The notes under the pieces: generated by a model
What the model saw: the letters and a program-made list of their open reading frames with translations, nothing else
Database searches by the model: none
Told to the model about the DNA's origin: nothing
Assembly: GCF_963678975.1 (NCBI RefSeq)
Contig: NC_089276.1
Location: forward strand, 30,124,472 to 30,188,471
From: Dysidea avara
Lineage: Eukaryota; Porifera; Demospongiae; Dictyoceratida; Dysideidae
Direction of reading: 5' to 3'
DNA: 64,000 nucleotides
Shown here: one piece after another, positions 22,676 through 33,354 of the stretch
Position numbering within the stretch: position 1 is the stretch's first letter
How the letters are laid out: every line of letters starts with the position of its first letter
Translations under genes and position numbers: made by a program

Positions 22676-22736
22676 TTGAGAAAGATGTATAAACCCTAAT
22701 TTTGTATGGGATGAAAACAAAATGGTCATCAAGTAC

Positions 22737-23595
22737 TAGTGCTGGGAGTAACGTGTTATGCACCTATCAATGTATTGCCCCACCACCCCCTCCTCGGGCG
22801 TAAGTGGGGCTTTGCAGGGAGAATTGACACGAAACTGCTGCCCCACTATGGGGCATTTGACGATCGTTCAGTAAGCGCCCAAATATTTTTTGTTGTAACT
22901 TCCTTCGCTATGTCAAATCCGGAGTAAATCCCGCGTTGCAACTGGGGCCAACGGTGGGGATTTGACACGATAGGTCACGTTTGCCCTACTATGGGGCATT
23001 TGACATTCGGCTGTGTCAAATCCCCACTATAGCCCCATATATTCCCGAGGGGGGGGGGGGGGGGGTAGTGGGGCAATACATTGATAGGCGCATTATATAA
23101 GTAATGTGTTACGTAATATTATTACTTTTGTGGTAACTAAGTAATATAACGAAATACGCTAGAAAAACGGGTAATATAACTCGATTTACTTTAATAGCGT
23201 TACCTAAGTAATATAGTTACTATAACGAGTCTAATTTCACGTAATATTATTACTACAAGTAACGAAGTTACTAATCTCGTTAGTTAACTTCTGAGTAACG
23301 CCTAGCCAAAACGAAGTAACGAAGCCTACTGAATGAAGCTTATTCACCAGCTTCTTACTTATAACCAAGATTTGCACATTGTCCAACAACGCAATCATGT
23401 CATGTGATAAAGTGGTAGTTTCACACGTGACAGTATAAGGCTGTGGGCACAAAGTAATATAATATGTAATATTATTATAGTTACTTTATTTTATGGGTAA
23501 TATGTAACTGTAACTAAATACTAAATAGTTCAGTTGCAAGTAATATGTAATATTATGTAACTAGTTACTTTAACAAAGTAACTTGCCCAACACCG
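22737..23595. mobile_element. hAT MITE rich in GTAATATTATTAC
   Basis: The ends TAGTGCTGGGAGTAAC and the complement of CGGTGTTGGGCAAGTTAC resemble the widespread hAT terminus CAGTGTTGGG. The flanks are TCAAGTAC (22729-22736) and TCAAGGAG (23596-23603); the empty site in the partner arm reads TCAAGTAG. The body is many diverged TAATATTATTAC and AAGTAATATAAC palindromes. A second foldback is inserted at 22760-23091. Confidence 0.75.
22760..23091. mobile_element. Nested foldback with GCACCTATCAATGTATTGCC ends
   Basis: The left end pairs with GGCAATACATTGATAGGCGC ending at 23091. The interior holds GGGGCATTTGAC repeats and an 18-G homopolymer near 23049-23066. The small ORF at 22739-22927 is a translation of this palindrome. 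Confidence 0.7.
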
Positions 23596-24235
23596 TCAAG
23601 GAGCCCCAGTATACATTTACAGTATATCATACACTTGAATATGAAGTGAAATGCACTTGTGTAGTTTTCCTATTTTAATTTGGTTTTCAACATGTACAAA
23701 CTTGTAATGAATCAGCAAGGTTAACTTTCACATGTGTACAGTTTGAGTACACAGTCTTCTTTATGGGTCTAACATTAACAGTCTACATGGTGTGCATGAG
23801 CTATAGCTTGAACCAAATTTGACTATATACTCTAAATGCCTGCTGATGCATTAAACAAAGCATGGTTGTGAACATGCATCTTAAACGTTGGTAGTAACTG
23901 CCACTAACTGGTCTAAGAAGACTACTCGAATTGCACACATGTAAAATTAACTTACAGTGCCATTTACTAATCCATTTGAAAAGTCTGTACATATTGAATG
24001 CAAAATAAAATATTATAATTCAATTACAATAGGAAAACTACATAAGTGCATTTCATTCCATATTCAAGTGCATGTGTAATATACTGTGAATGTAGTTAAT
24101 ACTGTACTGGGGCTACTTGATGGCCATTTTGTTTCCAGCCCACACATAACAATAGCTTGTGTATACCATTGATAAGTACACTGTAAAGAATCTAAATAGA
24201 CAGTGCTTTTATCCACCCAGTAACAATAATTTTGC

Positions 24236-24280
24236 TAAGCTACCTCACTAAAGCTACCTCACTAAAGCTACCTCACCGTA
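24236..24280. repeat. 14-15-bp tandem repeat, three units
   Basis: Units of AAGCTACCTCACT, repeated three times. Confidence 0.8.
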
Positions 24281-24328
24281 ATAGTAGTGGTCAGCCAATC
24301 AAGGCTCACGGTAGTGAATCGCGAGGCC

Positions 24329-24760
24329 AAGGCATGCGTCTATTATGCCGGCATAATTTCTGGAATAATAGGTACTGAAAAGCATTGGGGAATATTCCGG
24401 AATAATCGGATCAATTCTACGAATAATTGGTACAAAATTATAAGTTTTTGTTGTGGTGCAGTGTAAAAATCTTTTAGATTTACTACCAAAACAGTACAAG
24501 CATAAAAACGGTGAAAACGATTGAGATACTCTAATAGAGCAGTCACTTACTCTAATAGAGCAGTCAACTTCGAGTACATAATTCTAATAGAGCAGTCACT
24601 TGTTTAAAAACCCTAACAAAAGTACTAATTTGGCACACATATTTAGGAATAATTTGAGAATAATAGGTAGACTCAGGAATAATTTTGAGCATAATAGGTG
24701 AATAAAAAAGTGCCAGAAAGAATAATAGGAATATTTTGGAGCATAATAGACTTAAGCCTA
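24329..24760. mobile_element. TATTATGC-family MITE carrying three motif units
   Basis: AGGC-TGCGTCTATTATGCC at the left and AGCATAATAGACTTAAGCCT at the right are imperfect inverted repeats. The interior is rich in GGAATAAT/AATAATAGG. The iteron-like unit occurs three times at 24520-24599 next to a GATTGAGAT box. Confidence 0.6.
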
Positions 24761-25031
24761 GAGACCAAGAAGCACAAAGCGCGCGCCCACAATAATAAAC
24801 ACGCGACCACCACTGTGAGTCATTTACATGAGAGATCGATTACGCAATCTTTTAAAATCCGCATGGCGAAATCTCAGCCTTACTAAAAGATTCCACTTCG
24901 AAACCAGTGGGAACGTAACCTTTAATTGTATTTTTTTCCCCGGGCTGGATGGACTGCCCTTGCCTACCACCCCCAGCACAAAGAAAGCACGTGCTGGACA
25001 ACTGAATAAAAAGGACCAGATTGCTGAAAAT

Positions 25032-25610
25032 TTAAAAGTCCCTGTGCTCCGAGATGGACCTACTTCCACGTATGCACATTGTAGCTGACCGAAGTAGAGA
25101 AAAAGACAATGTGCATCGGATAAAAGCCAGAGTCTGACTGTAACTAGTAGAGCCGCGGCGAGATAGATGGTCAGCCAAACGACGGTAGAAAACTATTGCC
25201 TCCCTTCCCATACATCCAGTGGTCGCAAACACAAGGGGAGTGAAGGAGGCCTGCTCAACCTCTCTGACACGGTCACCATACTCACGTTTCTTCTGTGCAT
25301 CGTGACGTCGATACAAAGAGGGGACACTGGTGTTGCAGTAGCTCGGTGCATTAGGATGAAACACCCTTACGTCAAAAAAGGCACTTTGCCGCTGCCCCAG
25401 AATCCCCTAGCATGCATGTATGTCTGCCCTAGCCTCATCCTGAAGGTTGGCAGTCTTAGGTGCAATGATCTCCCAAGTAAGTGGCTGTAAAAGTGGCTCA
25501 AGGGCCACACCATGACATGTCTTGGAAAGCCACTCTGCAGTGATGTTTCGCAAAGCATTGTGGCGAACAAATGTGAGGCCTCCATGCCTCCACCTTTAAT
25601 TGTATAATGA
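25032..25610 (-). pseudogene. Broken multicopy ORF with nuclease-like C-terminus
   Basis: Minus-strand frames give 'MHARGFWGSG' (25367-25660 frame), then after a frameshift near 25365 'FHPNAPSYCNTSVPSLYRRH', 'KKREYGDRVREVE', 'SFTPLVFATTGCMG', 'YRRLADHLS' and 'LSFSLLRSATMCIRG'. I recognise this as a recurrent invertebrate ORF family, normally 'ARLDI-A-GFWG...FFDVRVFNP...YRKHEQEKKR'. The D...D-V-R-V...K layout recalls a PD-(D/E)XK nuclease and suggests a mobile-element origin, but I cannot name the element class. Here the first part is degraded and the frame is broken, so it is non-functional. Confidence 0.6.
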
Positions 25611-25660
25611 GTAACTACCACACGAAAAATCAGGCGAATTGTTGGAGTAGTTTGTTCCAT

Positions 25661-26124
25661 CGCCCACCCATTTACAACGCATTAATTGAATTATTTATTC
25701 AAATGTGCATCGTTCTTTTTTTCATTTTCTTCGTCATCGCATCCCATTGGGGCGATTTTCTTTCAACCATGAAGTCGTATTGTAAAAAGGCTGCGGCTAT
25801 CAGGGGCTTTTTACACAATGTATCTGTAAATTTAATTTCGCTAAAAGTTGTTTGTTAGTTTATGAGATCGATTTTGTGCTCTTTGAAGATTCAAACTTGC
25901 CGCCATGATGTCGAGGTGTGAGGCGCCCGCCTCAATTCCCTGAACAGCGTGGAAGTGGGCAAGGTCATTAGCCATAGCGAGCTGGCTGATTTGATGGACA
26001 CTGTGCTGTCAACTCCGGGTTTAATTGTGAGTCCAGTCACTGATTTGTTTTAAATTCGCCACGGTATGCCTCCACCGACTCGTTATAGCGTTACCCCCAT
26101 GTAGGGTCGTACCGGAATATAGCT
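25661..26124. other. No gene recognised
   Basis: Only short ORFs without recognisable content. Confidence 0.4.
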
Positions 26125-26368
26125 CACTGTAAAAAATTAGTAGTGAATTGCTCTGCCACAATACTCACTACTTTTGAGTAGTGACGTTCACTACTTTTTG
26201 TAGTGAACGTCACTCATTTTGCAGTGAACGTCACTACTTAATGTAGCGACGTTCACTACAAAATTAGTAGTGAGCGTCACTACACAAAAATAGTGAGTAT
26301 TGTGGCAGACATTAGTAGTGACGTTCACTACATTTAGTAGTGACGTTCACTAGTTTGTTTTTACTGTG
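26125..26368. mobile_element. CAC-ended foldback built of GTAGTGACGTTCACTAC repeats
   Basis: The ends are CACTGTAAAAAATTAGTAGTG and the complement of CACAGTAAAAAC. The inside is made almost wholly of self-complementary TAGTGACGTTCACTA units in both orientations. The flank CT is the same as for 15327-15469, so both may be one CACTA-like family. Confidence 0.7.
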
Positions 26369-26583
26369 CTGTTTCATTCCCGCTGTAGTGTTGTGATACA
26401 GTTGAAGTAATTTACTGCTACATTATCCGTGTACGTCTCTATTCCCGCCCCAGCCATTCAGTGCCATTGTAGCTAACTTCAGTGTTCCGGCACTAAAAGC
26501 CAGAATCAGCGCATCACCTTTCAGTCACAGCACTTGTTAGACCCTCATGCAACCACCCACAATAAGAATATACTGTAATACTA

Positions 26584-27425
26584 CAGGGGCGGATCTAGGA
26601 TTTATAAAAGGGGGTGGGGCTAATTCAAGGTACTAATCTCTTGGGTAGACGTGTGCGAAGTCACATGCTGGAACTAGGGGGGGTCTGGGGGCATGCCCCC
26701 CCAGGAAAATTTTGAAAAATAGTTGCTAAAATACTGCAATTTGGAGACATTTCCACATAAAATTCATAATATTTTCTGTCTGTAGATATTTTATATACTG
26801 CCTTTAGATTCTAGGTATGGCTCTCTGAAGCATTTTGCTAATGGAAAAGTTTGGGTGGATACAGACAACCTAGTGCATGATGCACCCCTCTCACAATTGC
26901 ACAACACTGAATAGGTGCATGTTAGAATAAGAATGTTGAAAGTGGAAAATTTTGAAATTTGAACAATACAAGATTGAATCTGAGAGCATTTTCAATGGTT
27001 ATTGTGTACCTGAATTAAGTATTGCCATACATATTAACTACACAAGTAGATGAATGAATCCCTTTAAACAGACCAATACACTTCATTGTATGTATAGGTG
27101 CAGGCAGATTTGGAAAAATTCCGTAACAAAACCAACTACATGTTTCCAATGAATGTTCTATTAGAGTAGTTAGCTGACTGCTCTATTAGAGTATCTCGAT
27201 CTTGTACACCTCCAATGCTGATCCGGGTCCTTGTTAGGATAAATCCACTGATAATACCTTGGAAAGATGTTTATAAGGTGGTTTTATGAGTATTTGTATT
27301 ATTAGTGATCATATAATTATGCTAAGACAAAATTTCATTATAATACTCAGCATATTGCCTGAATATGAAGGGGGGAGCTTCAGCCCCCAAAGCCCCCCCC
27401 CCCCCCCCCCCCCGATCCGCCTCTG
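26584..27425. mobile_element. hAT MITE with perfect 5-bp target duplication TACTA
   Basis: The ends are CAGGGGCGGATCTAGG and the complement of CAGAGGCGGATCGGGG. TACTA flanks it at 26579-26583 and 27426-27430. It shares the GGTCTGGGGGCATGCCCCCC palindrome (26679-26702) with the hAT transposon leader (about 19123-19150), linking it to that family. It contains the iteron-like motif at 27155-27202 and a C-homopolymer near 27394-27412. Confidence 0.85.
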
Positions 27426-27551
27426 TACTAAACGTTTACATTAATATGATGATCCCATAAAACAATAACTACAATAACACAAGAAGCCAGATACACTAGT
27501 GTTTGGCTATGAATCGAAGTCCACCAAAAGTTCATAATAATTATTATCTAA

Positions 27552-27925
27552 TCAAAAACAGCCAAGCTGTAAAAAAAGGAGTGCGGCCCTTGAAAAGGCT
27601 ATGGTGAAAAAAGATGTGAAATCCAAGGTGGTGGCCAAGAAATGGCTGTGATGGTAGGTTAATGGTAAAAATTTTAATAACGACAATTCAGGTGAATTTG
27701 GTCTTGGCACAAAATTCACCTGAATTGTCGTTATTAAAATTTTTACCATTAACCGACCATCACAGCCATTTCTTGGCCGCCACCTTGGATTTCACATCTT
27801 TTTTCACCATAGCCTTTTCAAGGGCTGCACTCCTTTTTTTACAGCTTGGCTGTTTTTGATTAGATTTCACTTCTTTTTGTATTTGTATACCCCAAAGCCG
27901 GCCTATGGCCAGCTTTGGGGCTTTT
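27552..27925. mobile_element. Composite element copy 1: foldback module
   Basis: The arms meet at about 27695-27705. Their ends read AACAGCCAAGCTGTAAAAAA (left) and its complement near 27838-27857. A stable side hairpin CCCCAAAGCCGGCC-TATGGCCAGCTTTGGGG lies at 27889-27922. Two ORFs, one per strand (27552-27749, 27662-27859), are mirror translations of the arms and not genes. Confidence 0.8.
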
Positions 27926-28084
27926 TAACCTATATATTTTTTTTTTACTACAGGAAAAAGAAAAAGATGCAGCAGATTTTATAAATACTTTAACTCATTC
28001 TGATTTTATCAGTAAATGTACAAATTATATATATATATAATGCATATATTTATTACATGTCAATTAATCCCCACAGAATAATTT

Positions 28085-29445
28085 GCAGCTGATCTCTCTA
28101 CTGGGTGACTTGAAATGTAGCTGAACTCTCTACAGGGTGATCTGCTTGTACGTAGATGAACTCTTTACAGGATTCTCTCTACAGGGTTACTTGACTCTAG
28201 CTGAACTCTCTGCAGGGTTATCTGTTTGTAGTTGAATTCTCTACAGGGTGATTTGTTTGCAGCTCTGAACTCTCTACAAGGTAACTTCTTCTAGCTGATC
28301 TGTCTACAGGATGACATGTTTCTAGCTGGTCTCTCTACAGGGTGGCGATTTGTTTGTAGCTGAATTCTCTACAGAGTGATGTGTTTACAGCTGAACTCTC
28401 TACATGGTGGTTGCTTTGTAGCTGAACTCTCTAAAAGGTGACTTCTTCTAGCTGAACTCTCTACAGGATGATCTTTTCATAGTTGAACTCTCTACAGGGT
28501 GATTTATTTGCAGCTGAACTCTCTACAAGGTGACTTCTTCTAGCTGAACTCTCTACAGAGTGATTCATTTTTTTGCAGCTGAACTCTCCACATGGTGGTT
28601 TCTTTGTAACTGAACTCTCTACAGGGTGATTTGTTTGTAGCTGAATTCTCTACAGGGTGATCTGTTCGTAGCTGAACTCCCTACAAGGTAACTTCTTCTA
28701 GCTGATCTTTCTACAGGGCGATTTGTTTGTAGCTGAGTTCTCTACAGGGTGATTTGTTTGCAGCTGAACTCTCTACATGGTAGTTTCTTTGTAGCTGAAC
28801 TCTCTACAATGTGACTTCTTCTAGCTGAACTCTCTACAGGGTGACTTGTTTCTAGCTGATCTCTCTACAGGGTGACTTATTTCTAGCTGAACTCTCTACA
28901 GGGGATTTGTTTGCAGCTGAACTCTTTACATGGTGGTTTCTTTATAGCTGAACTCTCTACAAGGTGACTTCTTCTAGCTGATTTCTCTGCAGGGTGATTT
29001 GTTTGTAGCTGAACTCTCTACAGGTGATTTGTTTGTAGCTGAACTTTCTACAAGGTGATACTTCTAGCTGATCTCTCTACAGTATGACTTGTTTCTAACT
29101 GAACTCTCAACAGGGTGATCTGTTCATAGCTGAACTTTCTACTGGGTGAATTGTATGCAGCTTAACTCTCTACATGGTGGTTTCTTTGTAGCTGAACTCT
29201 CTACAAGGTAACTTCTTCTAGCTGATCTTTTTACAGGGCATGTTTGTTTGTAGCTGTGTTCTCTACAAGGTGATTTGTTTGCAGCTGAACTCTCTACATG
29301 ATGGTTTCTTTGTAGCTGAGCTCTCTACAAGGTGACTTCTTCTAGCTGATACAGGGTGACTTGTTTCTAGATGAACTCTCTACAGGGTGACTTGCATGTA
29401 GCTGAATTGTCTATCAAATTAATTGTTTGTAGCTGAATTCCATAC
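28085..29445 (+). repeat. Minisatellite array, about 44 units of 30-31 bp
   Basis: The unit core is AGCTGAACTCTCTACAGGGT followed by a variable 10-11-bp tail. Three main tails occur: GATTTGTTTG(T/C), GGTTTCTTTGT (preceded by CATG) and GACTTCTTCT (preceded by CAAG). Variants are ordered, not random: the CATGGTGGTTTCTTTGT unit is followed each time by the CAAGGTGACTTCTTCT unit. This is a decayed higher-order repeat. There are no Cas genes and no unique spacers, so it is not a CRISPR array. Confidence 0.92.
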
Positions 29446-29479
29446 AGAATATCCTGCAATGTAATATAATTCTGTAATG

Positions 29480-30036
29480 GAGTAAGTAATAAACGTAGCA
29501 GAATGCTCTATTGGGGTGACTGTTCTTTTAGAGTATCTCGATCTCGCATTTGCTACACGTAGTTGCCTTTCGAATCATAACTCAGTGGTTTGTAATCCGA
29601 TTCTTCTGTACTACTGCAAGGACTTTCTATGATGATTATTCTAGCTACACACTGATTTTCAGCTCATTGCTCTAAGCGGTTTGCCTGGTAGATGTGAAAA
29701 CTAATAGTTTTTTATTCATAAATATCGATCGCGTAATTTTGACACTGGTCGAGTTTTGTGTCATATCGCCATGGTCTTTATCTCAATTCCTTTCAAACCA
29801 CAAAAAGTCACTCCTACGATGGTTAGTCCATCTACATATAAATTTTCAACTCATTCCTCCAAGGGGTTTACCCTGTAGGCGTGACAGACCTTCGACCTTA
29901 TTTTACGCACATAATCGATCATAATTCCGTGTATGCTCATCGGATTCCTACCAATGTTGGTACTGAGATCCGCTTTAATGAGCCCTTCAAGTGTGCCAAA
30001 TTTCAGCCCTATCCGAGTACGCATTCGTGTTTTATG
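29480..30036 (+). repeat. Composite element copy 1: conserved tail (truncated)
   Basis: It begins after the array with the iteron-like motif (29510-29552). A block follows that recurs at 31081-31581 and 49740-50270 (GTAATCCGATTCTTCTGTAC, ATCGATCGCGTAATTTTGAC, CATCGGATTCCTACCAA). It stops at CGTGTTTTATG, where copy 2 begins. Confidence 0.8.
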
Positions 30037-30290
30037 TAAATATTTTAATAACGACAATTCAGGTGAATTTGGTGCCGCTTGGTCTTGGCACAAAATTCAC
30101 CTGAATTGTCATTATTAAAATTTTTTACCATTAACCTACCATCACAGCCATTTCTTGGCTGCCACCTTGGATTTCACATCTTTTTTCACCATAGCCTTTC
30201 TGAGGGCCGCACTTTTTTTACAGCTTGGCTGTTTTGGATTAGATTTCACTTCTTTTTGTATTTGTATACCCCCAGGCTTTTTTTAACCTA
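30037..30290. mobile_element. Composite element copy 2: half foldback module
   Basis: Only the right half of the foldback seen at 27552-27925 is present (ATCACAGCCATTTCTTGGC to ACAGCTTGGCTGTTTT). It directly joins the truncated tail of copy 1, so the two composites are in tandem. Confidence 0.75.
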
Positions 30291-30324
30291 TCATATTTTC
30301 TTTACCACAGGAAGAAGAAAAGAT

Positions 30325-31075
30325 GAAGCAGGGTGATTTCTTTGTAGTTGACCTCTCTACAAGGTTATCCTTCTAGCTGATCTCTCTACCGGATGACTTG
30401 TTTGTAGCTGAACTCTCTACAGGATGGTTTGTTTGTAGCTGAATTTTCTACAGGGCGATTTGTTTGCAGCTGAACTCTCTACATGGTAGTTTCTTTGTAC
30501 TACAATGTAACTTCTTCTAGCTGAACTCTCTACAGGGTGACTTGTTTCTAGCTGATCTCTCTACAGGGTGACTTGTTTGTAGCTGAACTCTCTACAGGGT
30601 GATTTGTTTGTAGCTGAACTCTCTACAAGGTAACTTCTTCTAGCTGATCTTTTTACAAGGTGATTTGTTTGTAGCTGAATTCTCTACAGGGTGACTTGTT
30701 TCTAGCTGATCTCTGTACAGGGTGACTTGTTCCTAGCTGAACTCTCTACAGTTGATTTGTTTGCAGCTGAACTCTCTTACATGGTGGTTTCTTTGTAGCT
30801 GAACTCTCTATACAAGGTGACTTCTTCTAGCTGATCATGATCTCCCTACAAGATGACTTGTTTCTAACTGAACTCTCTACAGTGTGATCTGTTCATAGCG
30901 GAACTTTGTACTGGGTGATTTGTTTGCAGCTGAACTCTTTGCATGATTGTTTCTTTGTAACTGAACTCTCTACAAGGTAACTTCTTCTAGCTGATCTCTC
31001 TACAGGGCAATTTGTTTGAGCTGAACTCTCTACATGATGGTTTCTTTGTAGCTGAACTCTCTAAATTATAAATGC
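30325..31075 (+). repeat. Minisatellite array, about 24 units (composite copy 2)
   Basis: Same units and same ordered variants as 28085-29445, in the same orientation. Confidence 0.9.
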
Positions 31076-31080
31076 AGCTG

Positions 31081-31581
31081 AATGCTTTATTAGGGTGACT
31101 GTTCTATTAGAGTATCTCGATCTCGCATTGCTACACGTAGTTGCCTTTCGAATCATAACTCAGTGGTTTGTAATCCGATTCTTCTGTACTACTGCAAGGA
31201 CTTTATATGATGATTATTCCAGCTACATACTGATTTTCAGCTCATTGCTCTAAGCGGTTTGCCTGATAGACACGAAAACTAATAGTATTTTTATTCATAA
31301 AAATCGATCGCGTAATTTTGACACAGGTTGGGTTTTGTGTCATATCTCCGTGGTCTTTATCCCGATTCCTTTCAAACCACAAAAAGGCACTCCTACGATG
31401 GTTGCTCCATCTACATTGCAATTTTCAGCTGATTCCTCAAAGGGGTTTACCCTGTAGGCGTGACAGACCTTCGACCTTAATTTACGCAAATAATCGGTCA
31501 TAACTCCGTGAATGTTCATCGGATTCCTACCAAAGTTGGTACAGAGATCCGCCTTAATGAGCCCTTTAAGTGTGCTAAATT
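31081..31581 (+). repeat. Composite copy 2: conserved tail, first part
   Basis: Starts with the iteron-like motif (31081-31126) and matches 29530-30000. It is interrupted at AAATT by a large palindromic element and resumes at 33026. Confidence 0.8.
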
Positions 31582-33025
31582 TGTGACTGTCTCTGGGAAA
31601 ACCGGTCTTATCGCCCATTCAAAAGTATCGAGAAACGTCGGTTTTAAACATTCAGTGTGTTGTAGCTGGCCAATGGTGGTAGGTACGCATACCAAATTTT
31701 CACACGTTTCACAGCAATGTCTTACCTTCCTGATCATCCACTGAAGAAGTAATCAGCAGCTAAGTTTCCCGCCATTTTAGATAGTTTTTAAACCGAGGTT
31801 GTCTGTATCAGGCGAGCTCCAGAAGGGTGGGAGGCGGGGGCCCTGGACGGCGGGCAAAATGGTATTCAAAAATTGAAAAGAAACGTGCTGGGATGAACTG
31901 GGCCAAGTTGTAGGCCATTCAGGGCTCAGAACTGGCTAAAATGAAAGGAAATTTACAGCACAGGTCATTGTCCAACACCACGGAGCTGTACGGCCACACA
32001 CAGCCATCACCTGGTTGGCCAGGGCCGAGGGGTCCGCCACGACCTTAAAATCCTGTACGAGATTCCGAATCCCACGAAATTTCAGGCAAGATTCCGGATT
32101 CCAAGAAATATTTAAATTACTGAAATCCAATTAACAAAATTAAAATTCTGTACTCAAACTAAATTAATGACACGCTAGCCCTACAGCAATGCGTGGAAAA
32201 GTAACAGCTACCTCGAGCTACTCTCTTGGATAGACGATCAGTGCCTCGGACACTCTCCTCGAATGCCGGCGAGCTCAGACAATGCTGCTCAACTTCGTGT
32301 TCAACTCGCACCTAAACTTCATTAGCTACTCATTGTAGACTTCGCTGTACCTGGGATAGGCTCTGGATTCGCCTTGTGGTTCGCTGTTAATCGGAGACAC
32401 AACTACAGACTCGGAAAAACTCGAGACTCGACTATTCAGCAGTCAGAGACTCAGTTTTTGATTTAATTGTTTAACTGTTATTTGTATGTTCTAATCTTAA
32501 AAAAAAAACAAAAAACTATTCAGCAGTTCGACTCTACACTCGTGCTCTGTTGAATCCATAAAAGCTCTTAAACACCTATATAGACACAGTAAGTTTAAAG
32601 CGAAGTGAACTTAACAGCTCAAGGCAAGTTATAACAGGCCAACAAGCTTATAGCTGCATACCACGAGTTGCACGCTATTAGAATATCCGGAATTATTCGG
32701 AAATTCACGGACTATAATCAACCAAAAGATTCCAGATTCCAAGGCAAGATTCCAGATTTTGTGCGAGATTCCGAGGGATTCCAAATGACTTGTACGGGAT
32801 TCCAGCCCGTGACGGACCCCTCGGCCAGGGCTCCATCAAGACCCCAGACCACTCGTACGGCTCGCCACTGTGCTCTGAAAAATCAGCCAGCAAAAGCAGA
32901 CCACTTCACTCTGGTCGACTGTGGCAGTGAAACTTGATAGTGCATTCATTAAGTTTTGTGTTTGTGTGAAAAAATCAAACTTCCTGTCTTGGGCGATAAG
33001 AACGGTTTTCGTAGATCCAGTCACA
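31582..33025. mobile_element. Long-TIR element with TGTGAC ends, host of a nested MITE
   Basis: Left TGTGACTGTCTCTGGGAAAA and right end ...GATCCAGTCACA are inverted. Next to each end, AACCGGTCTTATCGCC-type sequence is inverted too. Homologous to 63322-63964 (shared GTATCGAGAAACG, CGCCATTTTAGA and AACACCACGGAGCTGTAC-like blocks). It interrupts the composite tail; the empty site is seen at 29994-30008. The duplication length is ambiguous (2-4 bp). Confidence 0.75.
32027..32822. mobile_element. MITE with 10-bp flanking repeat (Mutator-like)
   Basis: The ends are GAGGGGTCCGCCACG and the complement of GAGGGGTCCGTCACG. The flanks are GGCCAGGGCC (32017-32026) and GGCCAGGGCT (32823-32832), 9 of 10 identical. 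The homologous element at 63322 lacks it (GACCAGAGCTCC near 63758-63769). The arms share GATTCC-rich repeats; the centre contains unrelated GACTCG repeats. Confidence 0.75.
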
Positions 33026-33350
33026 TTTCAGCCTGATCCGAGCACGCATTCGTGTTTTATGGCGGATTTTGCGAAGTGTGCGAAATGAAGAAGTATAGAA
33101 GAAGAAAAAACGAAGAAATTAAAACAAAATTTTGTTCGCTCGTATCTCGGAAATGGCAGGAGCGATTTTCTTCAAATTTGGTGTGTAGACTCCCCTTGCT
33201 GGCCGGCACCTCTCTAGCAAATTTGGTTCCAATCGGATAAGGGATCACAGAGCTACATAGGTGTGAAAATTGCGTTTTCTTTCTTCCTGTTAATATACTC
33301 ACGGGTGGCACGCCGGCTTCTTTGGCCGCACGACACACTACCGTGTGTCT
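33026..33350 (+). repeat. Composite copy 2: tail end with terminal hairpin
   Basis: Continues the tail (CGAGCACGCATTCGTGTTTTATGG) and ends GGCCGCACGACACACTACCG then TGTGTCTTGAT, where GACACAC/GTGTGTC form a hairpin. The same end is found at 50497-50531, so it is a real element terminus. Confidence 0.8.
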
Positions 33351-33354
33351 TGAT

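Larger units (their letters stand above)
22705..24150. repeat. Foldback element split by a hAT MITE
   Basis: Left arm segments 22708-22736 and 23596-23700 pair with 24010-24150 (AACAAAATGG, GCCCCAGTA and CACTTGAATATG blocks). The right arm is uninterrupted (CTACTTGATGGCC at 24114-24126), giving the exact pre-insertion sequence for the MITE at 22737. Confidence 0.75.

Noticed and set aside
27552-27859. Two 65-residue ORFs on opposite strands with near-identical products
   Set aside because: They are the two arms of a palindrome translated on opposite strands; similar ORFs at 11126, 30079 and 38915 come from other copies of the same foldback.
28085-29445. Regularly spaced repeats resembling a CRISPR array
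   Set aside because: Units are contiguous with no unique spacers, the genome is eukaryotic and there are no cas genes; it is a minisatellite.
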